Source: Sphingomonas populi (GTDB lineage: Bacteria > Pseudomonadota > Alphaproteobacteria > Sphingomonadales > Sphingomonadaceae). From it: 64,000 nt of DNA. Where the stretch lies: assembly GCF_004208535.1 (NCBI RefSeq), contig NZ_SGIS01000004.1, positions 1 through 64,000 of the forward strand, given 5' to 3'. A model generated the notes under the pieces. That model ran no database searches and was not told the DNA's origin. It saw nothing but the letters and a program-made list of their open reading frames with translations. This document shows positions 37,166 through 46,103 of this stretch, piece after piece. Position numbers and translations under genes: made by a program. Every line of letters begins with the position of its first letter. Positions within the stretch are counted from its first letter, which is position 1.

Positions 37166-38395
37166 ATGACCAGCTATGATGTGGTGATCGTCGGGGCCGG
37201 GCACGGCGGCGCGCAAGCGGCAGTGGCGCTGCGTCAGCAGAAGTTCGCGGGCACGATCGCGATGATCGGCGACGAACCCGAACTTCCTTATGAGCGGCCA
37301 CCGCTCTCCAAGGATTATCTGGCCGGCGACAAGAGCTTCGATCGTATCCTGATCCGCCAGCCCGCCTTCTGGGACGAGCGCGCGGTGACGATGCTGCTCG
37401 GCTCGGCGGTGACGCGGGTCGATCCCGAAGCGCGGATCGTCGAGACGGCGGCGGGCGACGTGATCGGCTACGGCAAGCTGATCTGGGCGACCGGCGGCAG
37501 CCCGCGCAAACTGACCTGCGACGGGCACAGCCTGCGCGGCGTCCATGCGGTTCGCACCCGCGCCGATGTCGACCAGTTGGTCCGCGAGCTTCCGCAGGTC
37601 GAGCGCGTCGTGGTGGTCGGCGGCGGTTATATCGGACTCGAGGCGGCGGCGGTGCTGACCAAGTTCGGCAAGCATGTCACCGTGCTGGAAGCGCAGGATC
37701 GCGTGCTGGCGCGGGTCGCGGGCGAGCCGCTGTCGCGCTTCTACGAGGCGGAGCATCGCGCGCATGGCGTCGATCTGCACCTGTCGGTCGGCGTCGCGTG
37801 CATCGAGGAGCGCGACGGCGCAGCATCCGGCGTGCGGCTCGCGAGTGGCGCGATCCTGCCGTGCGACATGGTGATCGTCGGCATCGGCGTGATCCCGGCG
37901 GTCGCGCCGTTGATCGCGGCGGGTGCCGAGGGCGGCAACGGCGTCGCGGTCGATGCGCAGTGCCGCACCAGCCTCGCCGATATCTCCGCGATCGGCGATT
38001 GCGCGGCGCATGCCAATCGCTTCGCCGAAGGGGCGACGATCCGGCTCGAATCGGTGCAGAACGCCAACGATCAGGCGACGATCACGGCCAAGACGATCCT
38101 CGGCGAAGAGGTCGCTTACGATGCGGTGCCGTGGTTCTGGTCGAACCAGTACGACCTCCGCCTCCAGACGGTCGGGCTGTCGATTGGGCATGACGCGGTG
38201 GTTGTGCGCGGGGTGCCGGAGACCCGCAGCTTCTCGGTGATTTACCTCAAGGGCGGCCGGGTGATCGCGCTCGATTGCGTCAACGCCACCAAGGACTATG
38301 TGCAGGGCCGTGCGCTGGTACTGGCGCGCGCGGCGATCGACCCCGCGCTGCTCGCCGATGCCGACGTGCCGCTCAAGGCGATGCTGCCGGCCTGA
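37166..38395 (+). CDS. ferredoxin/putidaredoxin-type NAD(P)H reductase
   Basis: A 409-residue FAD enzyme of the ferredoxin/rubredoxin reductase family (CamA/ThcD-like) that passes electrons from NAD(P)H to a [2Fe-2S] ferredoxin. The FAD fold opens [14 protein letters not shown], followed by [11 protein letters not shown], the NAD fold [15 protein letters not shown], and the FAD-contacting A-I-G-D-C-A followed by [12 protein letters not shown]. All are standard. GGTGGAGG precedes ATG 37166. No cytochrome P450 or Rieske oxygenase is nearby; a [2Fe-2S] ferredoxin is encoded at 49.2 kb. Confidence 0.92.
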   Translation: MTSYDVVIVGAGHGGAQAAVALRQQKFAGTIAMIGDEPELPYERPPLSKDYLAGDKSFDRILIRQPAFWDERAVTMLLGSAVTRVDPEARIVETAAGDVIGYGKLIWATGGSPRKLTCDGHSLRGVHAVRTRADVDQLVRELPQVERVVVVGGGYIGLEAAAVLTKFGKHVTVLEAQDRVLARVAGEPLSRFYEAEHRAHGVDLHLSVGVACIEERDGAASGVRLASGAILPCDMVIVGIGVIPAVAPLIAAGAEGGNGVAVDAQCRTSLADISAIGDCAAHANRFAEGATIRLESVQNANDQATITAKTILGEEVAYDAVPWFWSNQYDLRLQTVGLSIGHDAVVVRGVPETRSFSVIYLKGGRVIALDCVNATKDYVQGRALVLARAAIDPALLADADVPLKAMLPA

Positions 38396-38409
38396 TTTCG
38401 GAGACGTTG

Positions 38410-38895
38410 ATGTTCCTGTTCCTTGCCGCCGCGTCGCTCGCGGGCCAGACGACGCCGATCCCCAAGCTGCCGCCGGCCAACCCGATCCCGCTCGCGGATG
38501 CCGACACCAGCGCGGTGATGGCGCCGGTCAACGCCTTCCTCGCCGGTGTCGCGGCGAGTGACCCCAAGGCGATCCTCGCGGTGGCGCGGCCCGACGGCGG
38601 CGCGACCTATGCGGTCGAGAACCCGGACGGCACGCGCACGATCACGCGGCGGAGCTGGGCCGAGGTCGCGGCGCGCTTCGCCCCCGGCGCCGACCGTTTC
38701 GAGGAGCGGATCAGCGACCCCGCGATCGAGAGCGACGGCGATATCGCGATGGTGTGGGCGCCGTACACCTTCCGCATCAACGGCACGCTGCACCATTGCG
38801 GCGTCGATCATTTCGACCTGATCCGCGAAGGCGGCACCTGGAAGATCGCCAATGCGAGCTGGTCGTCGCGCACGAGCGGGTGCGACGCACAATAA
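38410..38895 (+). CDS. exported NTF2/SnoaL-like protein
   Basis: 161 residues. A short hydrophobic N-terminus (MFLFLAAASLAG) looks like a signal sequence, then a Pro-rich linker and a single NTF2-like alpha+beta domain: V-N-A-F-L-A-G-V-A-A-S-D-P-K-A-I, then D-I-A-M-V-W-A-P-Y-T-F, H-H-C-G-V-D-H-F-D-L-I-R-E-G-G-T-W-K-I-A-N-A-S-W. Proteins of this fold are often lumazine-binding-like or of unknown function. It starts 14 bases after the ferredoxin reductase stop and is probably co-transcribed; function unknown. Confidence 0.75.
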   Translation: MFLFLAAASLAGQTTPIPKLPPANPIPLADADTSAVMAPVNAFLAGVAASDPKAILAVARPDGGATYAVENPDGTRTITRRSWAEVAARFAPGADRFEERISDPAIESDGDIAMVWAPYTFRINGTLHHCGVDHFDLIREGGTWKIANASWSSRTSGCDAQ

Positions 38896-38974
38896 TCGAT
38901 TTCGGGCCGAACTGGCATAATCCTGCGACAAAGTGCGGGCATCCCGGCGTCGTTACGAAACGGGGACGATTTCC

Positions 38975-41743
38975 ATGCGCCGCAGCTCTGCCATAGTGTT
39001 TCTCGCATGTGCGAGCACGGCGACGATCGCCACCGCGCAGGATGCGCCGCAAGCGCGGTCACATGCTCAGGCGCCGTCGGAAGAGGTTGAGGAGAATGCC
39101 GACATCGTCGTGCAGGGCGTCAAGCCGCCCGGCTCGGTGGTTGGCGACATCCCGCCCGAACAGACGCTGGGGCCAGCCGACATCCGCTCCTACGGGGTCA
39201 GCTCGGTCGCCGATCTGCTCAACGAACTGTCGCCGCAGACGCGCAGCGACCGTGGCAGCGGCGGCGCGCCGGTGGTGCTGCTCAACGGCAAGCGCATCTC
39301 CAGCTTCGCCGAGATCCGCGACATCCCGACCGAAGCGATCCTACGCGCCGAAATCTTGCCCGAAGAGGTCGCGCTGAAATATGGCTACCGCGCCGATCAG
39401 CGCGTGGTGAACATCGTGCTGCGCCGCCGCTTCCGCGCGCTCACCACCGAACTCGCCGATACCGTGCCGACCGAGGGCGGCAACACCAGCCCCGGCGTCG
39501 AGGCCGATCTGCTCAAGATCCAGAGCGGCACGCGCGCCAATGTCCACCTTTCGTACAAGTCGAGTTCGGCGCTGACCGAGGACGAGCGCGGCATCACCTC
39601 GTCATCGCGCAATGGCGTGACGGGGGTGGTCAGCCCGCTCAACCCGAACGGATATCTCGATCCCGCGCTGGGAACGCTGACGACCGCCAACCTGCCCGGC
39701 ACGGCCGCCACCGCCAATCCCGCGCTCGGCGATTTCGCGGCGGCGGCGGCGAACCTTACCGATCAAAGCCCGTATCGAACGCTCGTCCCCTCAAGCCGGG
39801 ACTTCGCGGTCAATTCGAACTATGCGACATCGATCTTCGGCAATGTCAGCGCATCGTTCAACGGCCGGCTCGAAGTCACCGACAGCCACGCGCTGAACGG
39901 CCTGCCCAACGCAGCGCTGACGCTACCGGCGGGCAATCCGTTCTCGCCGTTCTCGCAAAACGTGGTGCTCGATCGTTCGGTCGGCGCCGGCTATCTGCCG
40001 CTGCGGCAGGATTCGTCGAGCGTGATCGCGCATTTCGGCACCACGCTGAACGGCAACGCGGGTACGTGGCAATGGTCGGTGACGGGCACCTACGACCGCA
40101 CCGACAGCAAGACCTTCACCGATCTCGGCGTCGATACGTCCGCGTTCCAGGCGCGGCTCGACGCGGGTGATCCGACAGCCAACCCGTATGGATCGCTCGC
40201 CGGCCAATTGGGCGCGCTGCCGGTCAACCGCGGCACGTCGACCGCGCAGACCGGCGGCGCCGACGCCTTGTTCAGTGGCACTTTGTTCAAGCTGCCGGCC
40301 GGCGCGATCTCGACCGCGATCCGCGTCGGCGCGCAGACCAACAGCTTCGACAGCCGCTCATACCGTTCGAACATCGAGCAGGCCGGCACCGTCCGGCGCG
40401 ATATCGTCAACGGCCAGATCAACGTCGATATTCCGCTCACCAGCCGGTCGAAACAGGTGCTGGGCGCGATCGGCACGCTGTCCGCCAATGTCAACCTCGC
40501 GGTCGATCATCTCTCCGATTTCGGCACGCTGACGACGGTCGGCTACGGCGTGAACTGGGCGCCGGTGCCGGCGCTGCGCATCATCGCCTCGGCGACCGAT
40601 GAGGACAACGCACCGACCGCGCAGCAGCTCGGCAACCCGTTCCTCATCACGCCGAACGTGCGCGTGTTCGATTATGTGACCGGCAGGAACGCGATCGTCA
40701 CCGCGATCAGCGGCGGCAACCGCGCGCTCATCGCCAGCACGACACACACCAAGAAGCTCCAGGCGACGCTCAAGCCGTGGGCGGCGAAGGACATCAACCT
40801 CACCGCCAATTACGTGCAGGTCCGCACCGAGAATCCGACGGTGTCGTTCCCCGGCGCGACCGAGGCGATCGAAAGCGTGTTCGGCAATCGCTTCATGCGC
40901 GATGCCGATGGCGATCTGACCCAGATCGATCAGCGGCCGATCAACTTCGCCGAATCGAGCCGGTCGGAGTTGCGGTGGGGCGTCAACTTCTCGGTGCCGC
41001 TCAAGTCGAAGATCCAGAAGGCGTTCGAGGCCTATCGCGCCGGCAAGGGGCCGAACCCGCTTGAGGGGCTGCTCCCGCCGGGCGGACGCCGGCCCGACGG
41101 CGCCCCCCCGGGCGGGCCGGGCGGCCCGCGCAACGGCGGATTCGGTGGACCCGGCGGTCCGGGTGGACCGGGCGCTGGCGGACCCGACGGTCCCGGCGGG
41201 CCGGGCGGCGGCTTCCGTGGTGGTCGTGGCGGTGGCGGTGGGCGCGGGCAGGCGGGTGGCCGCCTGCAATTCGCGGTCTATCACACCTGGCACTTCACCG
41301 ATCGCGTGCTGGTGGCGCAAGGCGGCCCCGCGCTCGACCTGCTGCGTGGCGACACGATCGGCTCGGGCGGCGGGCAGCCGCGTCACGAGATCGAGGCGCA
41401 GGCCGGCTATAGCAACAACGGCCTCGGCGCGCGGCTGTCGGCCGATTGGCAGAGCGCGACCGACGTGACCGGCGGCACCGTCGGCAACCCCGATCCGCTG
41501 CACTTCTCGGCACTGGGCACGATCAACCTGCGGCTGTTCGCCGATCTCGGCCAGCGGCTCGATCTGGTGAAGGCGCATCCGTGGGTGCGTGGCGTGAGGA
41601 TCGCGTTCGGCATCACCAACCTGTTCGACACGCGCCAGACCGTGCGGGACGGGCAAGGCGATACGCCGGTCAGCTATCAGCCGGGCTATCTCAACCCGCT
41701 TGGGCGGACGGTGCGCTTCTCGGTGCGCAAGCTGCTGTTCTAA
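38975..41743 (+). CDS. TonB-dependent receptor with Gly/Pro-rich insert
   Basis: 922 residues from ATG 38975 (GGGGA upstream). Signal peptide (1-22, ending ATAQ), a plug domain (~40-150: S-V-A-D-L-L-N-E-L-S-P, V-V-L-L-N-G-K-R-I-S, V-V-N-I-V-L), then long amphipathic beta strands ending in a terminal Phe (V-R-K-L-L-F), as outer-membrane barrels do. At ~690-760 the barrel is interrupted by ~70 residues almost entirely Gly, Pro, Arg and Asp (DNA ~41060-41265), likely a disordered extracellular or periplasmic loop. Substrate unknown; no iron-box operator was recognised. It follows the NTF2-like gene. Confidence 0.88.
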   Translation: MRRSSAIVFLACASTATIATAQDAPQARSHAQAPSEEVEENADIVVQGVKPPGSVVGDIPPEQTLGPADIRSYGVSSVADLLNELSPQTRSDRGSGGAPVVLLNGKRISSFAEIRDIPTEAILRAEILPEEVALKYGYRADQRVVNIVLRRRFRALTTELADTVPTEGGNTSPGVEADLLKIQSGTRANVHLSYKSSSALTEDERGITSSSRNGVTGVVSPLNPNGYLDPALGTLTTANLPGTAATANPALGDFAAAAANLTDQSPYRTLVPSSRDFAVNSNYATSIFGNVSASFNGRLEVTDSHALNGLPNAALTLPAGNPFSPFSQNVVLDRSVGAGYLPLRQDSSSVIAHFGTTLNGNAGTWQWSVTGTYDRTDSKTFTDLGVDTSAFQARLDAGDPTANPYGSLAGQLGALPVNRGTSTAQTGGADALFSGTLFKLPAGAISTAIRVGAQTNSFDSRSYRSNIEQAGTVRRDIVNGQINVDIPLTSRSKQVLGAIGTLSANVNLAVDHLSDFGTLTTVGYGVNWAPVPALRIIASATDEDNAPTAQQLGNPFLITPNVRVFDYVTGRNAIVTAISGGNRALIASTTHTKKLQATLKPWAAKDINLTANYVQVRTENPTVSFPGATEAIESVFGNRFMRDADGDLTQIDQRPINFAESSRSELRWGVNFSVPLKSKIQKAFEAYRAGKGPNPLEGLLPPGGRRPDGAPPGGPGGPRNGGFGGPGGPGGPGAGGPDGPGGPGGGFRGGRGGGGGRGQAGGRLQFAVYHTWHFTDRVLVAQGGPALDLLRGDTIGSGGGQPRHEIEAQAGYSNNGLGARLSADWQSATDVTGGTVGNPDPLHFSALGTINLRLFADLGQRLDLVKAHPWVRGVRIAFGITNLFDTRQTVRDGQGDTPVSYQPGYLNPLGRTVRFSVRKLLF

Positions 41744-41766
41744 GGGCGTAGCCCAAGCAGTTTTGC

Positions 41767-41894
41767 ACGCGGAGGCGCGGAGGCGCGAAGAGCGTTGTGC
41801 ATCCGGACAGCCGGGTGCGTTCGACGGGCGGGCCGAGTATCGGAGGTGAGGGAGCCTGCGGCGCATCACCTCCGCGTCTCCGCGCCTCCGCGTG
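41767..41894. repeat. inverted GGAGGCGCGG repeat (family 4)
   Basis: Left arm ACGCGGAGGCGCGGAGGCGC at 41767 and right arm CTCCGCGCCTCCGCGT ending at 41894, ~90 bases apart, plus an inner pair GGAGGTGA / TCACCTCC. It fills most of the 235-base gap between the TonB-dependent receptor and the SDR gene; otherwise this gap holds nothing recognisable. Confidence 0.7.
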
Positions 41895-41978
41895 AACTCT
41901 TCTCGGCCTGCGCATCGTGTCTTGCATTCGCCCCTCCGCCCGCGACATGAGGGCGCGTAACCTTCAGGAGACTCCCCG

Positions 41979-42725
41979 ATGCCAACCGCCTTCATCACCG
42001 GCGCCACGTCCGGCATCGGCGCCGCGACCGTGCGTGAACTGGCCGGATCGGGTTGGCATGTCGTCGCGACCGGGCGGCGCGCCGACCGGCTCGACGCGCT
42101 GGCGGCGGAGATCGGCGATCTCGTCCATGTCGCCGCGTTCGACGTGCGGGACGAAGCCGCGTTCGATGCAGCGCTGGCGGCCTTGCCGGCGCCGTTCAGC
42201 GACATCGATCTGCTCGTCAACAACGCCGGCCTCGCGCTCGGCACCGCGCCCGCGCAGAGCGCCGACCTCGACCAGTGGCGCACGATGATTGACACCAACA
42301 TCACCGCGCTCGCCACCGTCACGCACCGGCTGCTGCCGGGGCTGGTCGCGCGCAAGGGCGCGATCATCAACCTGTCGTCTGTGGCGGCGACCTATCCGTA
42401 TAGCGGCGGCAACGTCTATGGCGGCACCAAGGCGTTCGTCCACCAGTTCAGCCTCGGGCTGCGCTCCGATCTGGCGGGGACGGGGGTGCGCGTCACCTCG
42501 ATCGAGCCGGGCATGGTCGAAACCGAATTCACGCTTGTCCGCACCGGCGGCGATCAGGGCGCATCGGACACGCTGTACGCCGGCATCGAGCCGATGACGG
42601 CGGAAGACATCGCCGCGACGATCGCCTGGGTGGCGACGCTGCCGCCGCATCTCAACATCAACACGCTGGAGCTGATGCCGGTGCGGCAGAGCTTCGCGGG
42701 GTTTCAGGTGGCGCGGGCATCCTGA
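41979..42725 (+). CDS. SDR-family NAD(P)-dependent dehydrogenase (YdfG-like)
   Basis: 248-residue classical short-chain dehydrogenase: T-G-A-T-S-G-I-G-A-A-T cofactor loop near residue 8, N-N-A-G (~80), catalytic Ser in N-L-S-S-V-A, and Y-G-G-T-K (~150). The C-terminal region E-P-G-M-V-E-T-E-F and I-N-T-L-E-L-M-P matches the YdfG 3-hydroxy-acid/serine dehydrogenase subgroup. Start ATG 41979 with AGGAG upstream. Its substrate cannot be settled. It is convergent with an oxygenase gene, with a family-1 repeat between them. Confidence 0.9.
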   Translation: MPTAFITGATSGIGAATVRELAGSGWHVVATGRRADRLDALAAEIGDLVHVAAFDVRDEAAFDAALAALPAPFSDIDLLVNNAGLALGTAPAQSADLDQWRTMIDTNITALATVTHRLLPGLVARKGAIINLSSVAATYPYSGGNVYGGTKAFVHQFSLGLRSDLAGTGVRVTSIEPGMVETEFTLVRTGGDQGASDTLYAGIEPMTAEDIAATIAWVATLPPHLNINTLELMPVRQSFAGFQVARAS

Positions 42726-42727
42726 AC

Positions 42728-42799
42728 CCGTTCGTGCCGAGCGAAGTCGAGCCACATGCCCCGGAGCGCAGGTGCCTCGACTTCGCTCGGCACGAACGG
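42728..42799. repeat. palindromic intergenic repeat (family 1, copy D)
   Basis: CCGTTCGTGCCGAGCGAAGT forward arm and its near-perfect inverted copy ending at 42799, ~20 bases apart, in the gap between the convergent SDR and 2OG-oxygenase stops. Confidence 0.87.
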
Positions 42800-42807
42800 T
42801 TTGATGT

Positions 42808-43482
42808 TCACCCCTGAATCCAGTTCCCCTCGCGGAACCATTTGGTCACGATATACTTCGTGCCCTTCATCACCGCGACGCCTTCGTGGAGCGTCTTGTC
42901 GTTCGGGCTGCCATCGGGGTTCATGTTGTTCCACGCGAGCAGCAACCCTTGCTTCGGATTGACGCGCAGCCCCGCGAGCGGGAACCAGGTCGCGCCGCCT
43001 TCCTCGACGTCGTTCAGATAGATCATCGCCGTCCAGGTGCGCTGGCCGCCGCATTGCTGCATCGCCGGCCAATAGGGCTGGTCCTCGCTGAACCAGTCGC
43101 AATGCGCGCGGAACTGCTGGCCGGGCGCGTAGCGCTGGCCCTGCATCGTCTCGCCGTGGAGCGGATCGAGCCCGAGCAGTCCGGCGATCGCCTCGTCGGT
43201 CGGGCGCACGTCGGGGGACCAGCGATCCATGTCGCAACTGTCGCTGGTGCGGTAATCGGGATCGGCGGTGCTGAGCACGGTCGAGGGACGGCGATTGGCA
43301 TCGATCATCGCGCGCAGCCGCGCGCATTCGGCAGCGTTGAGGAAATCGGGATAATAAAAGAGCTGGATCGCGTCGCTCTTGGCGGGCTTTGTCGCCGGAT
43401 TGGCGGCGAGGCGGGCCGAGACCGACTCCCCGTAATATTGGCGTACCGGCGAGGTTCTGACGGGTTTCTTGCGGAACAACAT
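42808..43482 (-). CDS. 2-oxoglutarate/Fe(II) oxygenase, prolyl-4-hydroxylase-like
   Basis: 224 residues of the P4Hc fold. Iron ligands H127 and D129 (A-H-C-D-W-F) and H199 (T-L-H-E-G), and the 2-oxoglutarate-binding Lys209 (K-G-T-K-Y) are all present, plus the family's W-T-A-M-I-Y-L-N-D-V-E-E-G-G-A-T-x-F-P strand and K-W-F-R-E end. It would hydroxylate a protein or peptide prolyl or similar residue, with iron, ascorbate-type reductant, O2 and 2-oxoglutarate. The N-terminus is basic and lacks a signal peptide. An intrinsic terminator lies just upstream, so it is transcribed separately from the RcnB-like gene. Confidence 0.88.
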   Translation of the reverse strand: MLFRKKPVRTSPVRQYYGESVSARLAANPATKPAKSDAIQLFYYPDFLNAAECARLRAMIDANRRPSTVLSTADPDYRTSDSCDMDRWSPDVRPTDEAIAGLLGLDPLHGETMQGQRYAPGQQFRAHCDWFSEDQPYWPAMQQCGGQRTWTAMIYLNDVEEGGATWFPLAGLRVNPKQGLLLAWNNMNPDGSPNDKTLHEGVAVMKGTKYIVTKWFREGNWIQG

Positions 43483-43507
43483 CGCGCCGTTTCAGCCCAG
43501 ACCTCTA

Positions 43508-43545
43508 CGAAAAACAAGGGGCCGGATGATCTCTCGTCCGGCCCC
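43508..43545 (-). terminator. intrinsic terminator behind RcnB-like gene
   Basis: Stem GGGGCCGGA / TCCGGCCCC followed on the minus strand by TTGTTTTTC, 8 bases after the RcnB-like stop. It separates that gene from the downstream oxygenase gene. Confidence 0.85.
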
Positions 43546-43552
43546 GATCGTT

Positions 43553-44557
43553 TTACCAGAAGATGTCGTAGACGGTATCGACCACCTGGCCGGTGTAGAT
43601 ATCGACGAGCAGCGCATCGTTGTAATAGCGCACCCAGCGATACGGACCATAGGCCGGCGGCAGGCGGTAGTAATCGGCGTTGCTGATCCAGTAATTCTGC
43701 CCGTACAGGATCGAATCGAGCGTCAGGCCGACGCCGAAGCGACGATAGCCATAGCCCCACCCGCTCGGCGCATAGTAGCGCGGCAGACGGTAGATGCCGC
43801 GATTGGTGTTGCGGTAGGCGAAGTAATTATAGCGATTGTCGCTGCGCCAGCCACGGTTCCAGTCACGGCGATCATTGCCGTTGCCACGGTTCCAGTCGTT
43901 CCCGCGACCTTGCTGCCAGCCGCCCGGGCGATTGTCGCGGCCCTGCTGCCAGCCGCCGGGACGATCGTTGCCGCGACCCTGCCAGTTGCCGGGGCGATCG
44001 TCGCCACGACCCTGTTGCCAGCCACCGGGGCGGTCGTGGCCGCGCGGATCATTGCCTTGCCAGCCGGGGCTACCGGGGCCGCCAGGGCGTGGCTGATTGC
44101 CGCGATCGCCGCCTTGCCAGCCGCGCCCGTCGCCACCCCGCCCGTCGCGGTCGCCGCGATTGCCCTGCCAGCCCCCGGACGGTTGTGCCTGCGGTTGCGC
44201 CTGCGGTTGAGCTTGGGGCTGGGCGCCGGGTTGCTGGTCGGGTCGGCCGCCGGGCTGGCCCTGCCAGCCGTGTCCGTCACCGCCGCGTCCGCCTTGATAT
44301 TGCGGGCGGTTGGCGCCGTCACCGCGTCCCTGCCAGCGCTGCCCCTGCGGAGCCTGCGCCTGCGCCTGCGCCTGCGCCTGCGGTTGAGGCTGCGGCTGAG
44401 CGACGGGTTGCGGGCGCGCTTGTTGCGGCTGGCCCTGCGGCGCCGGACGCTGGCCGCCGTCGCCACGGCCGCGCCACTCACGATGATCCTGCGCGAACGC
44501 CGCAGCCGGCACCAGCGCCGAAGCGGCCATGATTGCCGCAAGCAGATACTTACGCAT
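43553..44557 (-). CDS. RcnB-family exported protein with long Gln/Gly repeat region
   Basis: 334 residues. Signal peptide (1-23, ending AAFAQ), then ~190 residues of low complexity: Q-P-Q-A-Q-A-Q tracts (encoded by tandem GCCTGC-type hexamers, 44352-44382) and G-W-Q-G / G-G-W-Q-Q-G-R repeats. The C-terminal ~90 residues form the RcnB-type domain: Y-R-L-P-x-Y-Y, then Y-W-I-S-N-A-D-Y-Y-R-L-P-P-A-Y-G-P-Y-R-W-V-R-Y-Y-N-D-A-L-L-V-D-I-Y-T-G. RcnB in E. coli is a periplasmic nickel/cobalt homeostasis factor, but many homologues are uncharacterised. GGAAGG precedes the ATG. Confidence 0.82.
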   Translation of the reverse strand: MRKYLLAAIMAASALVPAAAFAQDHREWRGRGDGGQRPAPQGQPQQARPQPVAQPQPQPQAQAQAQAQAPQGQRWQGRGDGANRPQYQGGRGGDGHGWQGQPGGRPDQQPGAQPQAQPQAQPQAQPSGGWQGNRGDRDGRGGDGRGWQGGDRGNQPRPGGPGSPGWQGNDPRGHDRPGGWQQGRGDDRPGNWQGRGNDRPGGWQQGRDNRPGGWQQGRGNDWNRGNGNDRRDWNRGWRSDNRYNYFAYRNTNRGIYRLPRYYAPSGWGYGYRRFGVGLTLDSILYGQNYWISNADYYRLPPAYGPYRWVRYYNDALLVDIYTGQVVDTVYDIFW

Positions 44558-44665
44558 CGAACGAACCTTCCAAAGAGCGGTCGAACGATTCGCCGCTGTT
44601 ACTGTATTACTGCGCCACGCGCACTGAGCGTATTCTGAACTCTGTTGACAGCAATGCGAAAGAAT

Positions 44666-45208
44666 TCATGGTTTGGCCGGGCTGAGCGCCGGCACGCGTC
44701 TTGCGGCATCGTCGGGTGACGTATCGGGGGCCGCGCCCGCCTCGATCGTCTCGTCGCCGCGCTGCACCCGCGCGGCCTGCAACACCGCCTCCACCACGCG
44801 CGGGTACACGCCGCACCGGCACAGGTTGGTGATGCTCGCGCGGATATCGTCTTCGCTCGGGTTGCGGGTCTTCTTGAGGAACACCGCCGCCGCCATCACC
44901 ATGCCGGGGATGCAGAAGCCGCATTGCGTGACGTTCTTCGCCAGCCACGCGAGTTGCACCGGATGCGACCGCTCGCGCGACAGCCCTTCGATCGTGGTGA
45001 CGAAGCTCCCTTCGATCGCGCCGATCGTCGTCTGGCACGCCTTCACCGCCTCGCCATCGATATCGACCGTGCAGGCGCCGCAATCGCCGGTGCCGCAGCC
45101 GTATTTGGCGCCGGTCAGGTTGGAGGCGTCGCGCAGCGCCCACAGCAAAGGCGTCTTGGGGTCCATCCGATATTGGACCGGCTGGTTGTTGACGGTGAAA
45201 CGGGTCAT
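44666..45208 (-). CDS. orphan [2Fe-2S] small subunit of a molybdenum hydroxylase-type oxidoreductase
   Basis: A 180-residue protein with two [2Fe-2S] clusters: plant-type cluster ligands C38, C43, C46 and C58 (G-C-G-T-G-D-C-G-A-C) and the alpha-helical cluster ligands C96, C99, C130 and C132 (Q-C-G-F-C-I-P-G and C-R-C-G). This is the small subunit of the isoquinoline 1-oxidoreductase / aldehyde-oxidase family, which normally pairs with a large molybdopterin subunit encoded next door. No such subunit lies on either side. It could serve a partner elsewhere or be a remnant; both clusters are intact. The C-terminal tail is Ala/Pro-rich. Confidence 0.85.
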   Translation of the reverse strand: MTRFTVNNQPVQYRMDPKTPLLWALRDASNLTGAKYGCGTGDCGACTVDIDGEAVKACQTTIGAIEGSFVTTIEGLSRERSHPVQLAWLAKNVTQCGFCIPGMVMAAAVFLKKTRNPSEDDIRASITNLCRCGVYPRVVEAVLQAARVQRGDETIEAGAAPDTSPDDAARRVPALSPAKP

Positions 45209-45291
45209 GCCGCGATCCTACGCCAAGCGCGCGCGCCGGGAAACGCGTCGTTTCTGCGGGCGACCTTGTGAGGGCAGCACGGCGGGGCGAT

Positions 45292-46101
45292 ATGCGTGGC
45301 ATGACCCTTCCCACCCTGTTCATCCCGCATGGCGGCGGCCCGTGTTTCTTCATGGACCCGGCCGGCGGCCCGCCCGATCCGATGTGGCGGGGAATGCAGG
45401 CGTATCTCGCCGGGCTGATCGCGTCGCTGCCCGAGCGGCCCAAGGCGATCCTGCTCGTTTCCGGCCATTGGGAGACGCGCGACGTGGCCGTGCATGTCGG
45501 GGGCGGCCAGCCGTTGCTCTATGATTACGGCGGTTTCCCGCCGCACACCTATCACCTGCAATGGCCAGCGCCCGGCGCGCCTGATGTCGCGCGACGCGCG
45601 GCGGCGCTGCTGGCGGCGGCGGGCTTCGCCACCAGCGAAGAGGCGGCGCGCGGGTGGGATCACGGCGTTTTTATCCCGATGATGGTGGCGGTGCCCGGCG
45701 CCGACATCCCGCTCGCGCAGATGGCGCTGCGCCATGATCTCGATCCGCGCGCGCACATCGAGATCGGTCGCGCGCTCGCTCCCTTGCGCGACGAAGGCGT
45801 GCTGATCGTCGGATCGGGCATGAGCTTCCACAATCTCGGCGCACGCGGGCCGCAGGTGACGCCGATCGCCGACCAATGGGACGCAGCGCTCGTCGCCGCC
45901 GTCACCGATCCCGATCCGGCCAAGCGCGCCGACCGCGTCGCGCGCTGGAGCGAGCTGCCCTACGCCAAGTTCGCCCATCCGCGCGAGGAACACCTGCTGC
46001 CGCTGATGGTCGCGCTCGGCGCGGGCGGCGATGACGCGGCGGTGTGCGATTACCGCGATCATGTGATGGGGTGGGCGGTGTCGGGGTATCGGTTCGGGTA
46101 A
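45292..46101 (+). CDS. class III extradiol dioxygenase (DODA/YgiD-like)
   Basis: 269 residues of the 4,5-DOPA-dioxygenase-extradiol-like family. Metal-binding His in I-P-H-G-G-G-P and in G-H-W-E, plus W-D-H-G-V-F-I-P-M and G-S-G-M-S-F-H-N-L-G, are in the expected order. Members oxidise catecholic rings with non-heme Fe or Zn; the natural substrate of bacterial ones is mostly unknown. ATG 45292 was used; ATG 45301 (MTLPTLF) is equally plausible. It diverges from the orphan [2Fe-2S] gene (83-base gap) and converges on gcdH through a long inverted repeat. Confidence 0.88.
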   Translation: MRGMTLPTLFIPHGGGPCFFMDPAGGPPDPMWRGMQAYLAGLIASLPERPKAILLVSGHWETRDVAVHVGGGQPLLYDYGGFPPHTYHLQWPAPGAPDVARRAAALLAAAGFATSEEAARGWDHGVFIPMMVAVPGADIPLAQMALRHDLDPRAHIEIGRALAPLRDEGVLIVGSGMSFHNLGARGPQVTPIADQWDAALVAAVTDPDPAKRADRVARWSELPYAKFAHPREEHLLPLMVALGAGGDDAAVCDYRDHVMGWAVSGYRFG

Positions 46102-46103
46102 CG

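Noticed and set aside
42886..44638. Long plus-strand frames opposite the oxygenase and RcnB-like genes
   Set aside because: Low-complexity antisense frames; the minus-strand genes carry signal peptide, catalytic residues and a terminator.
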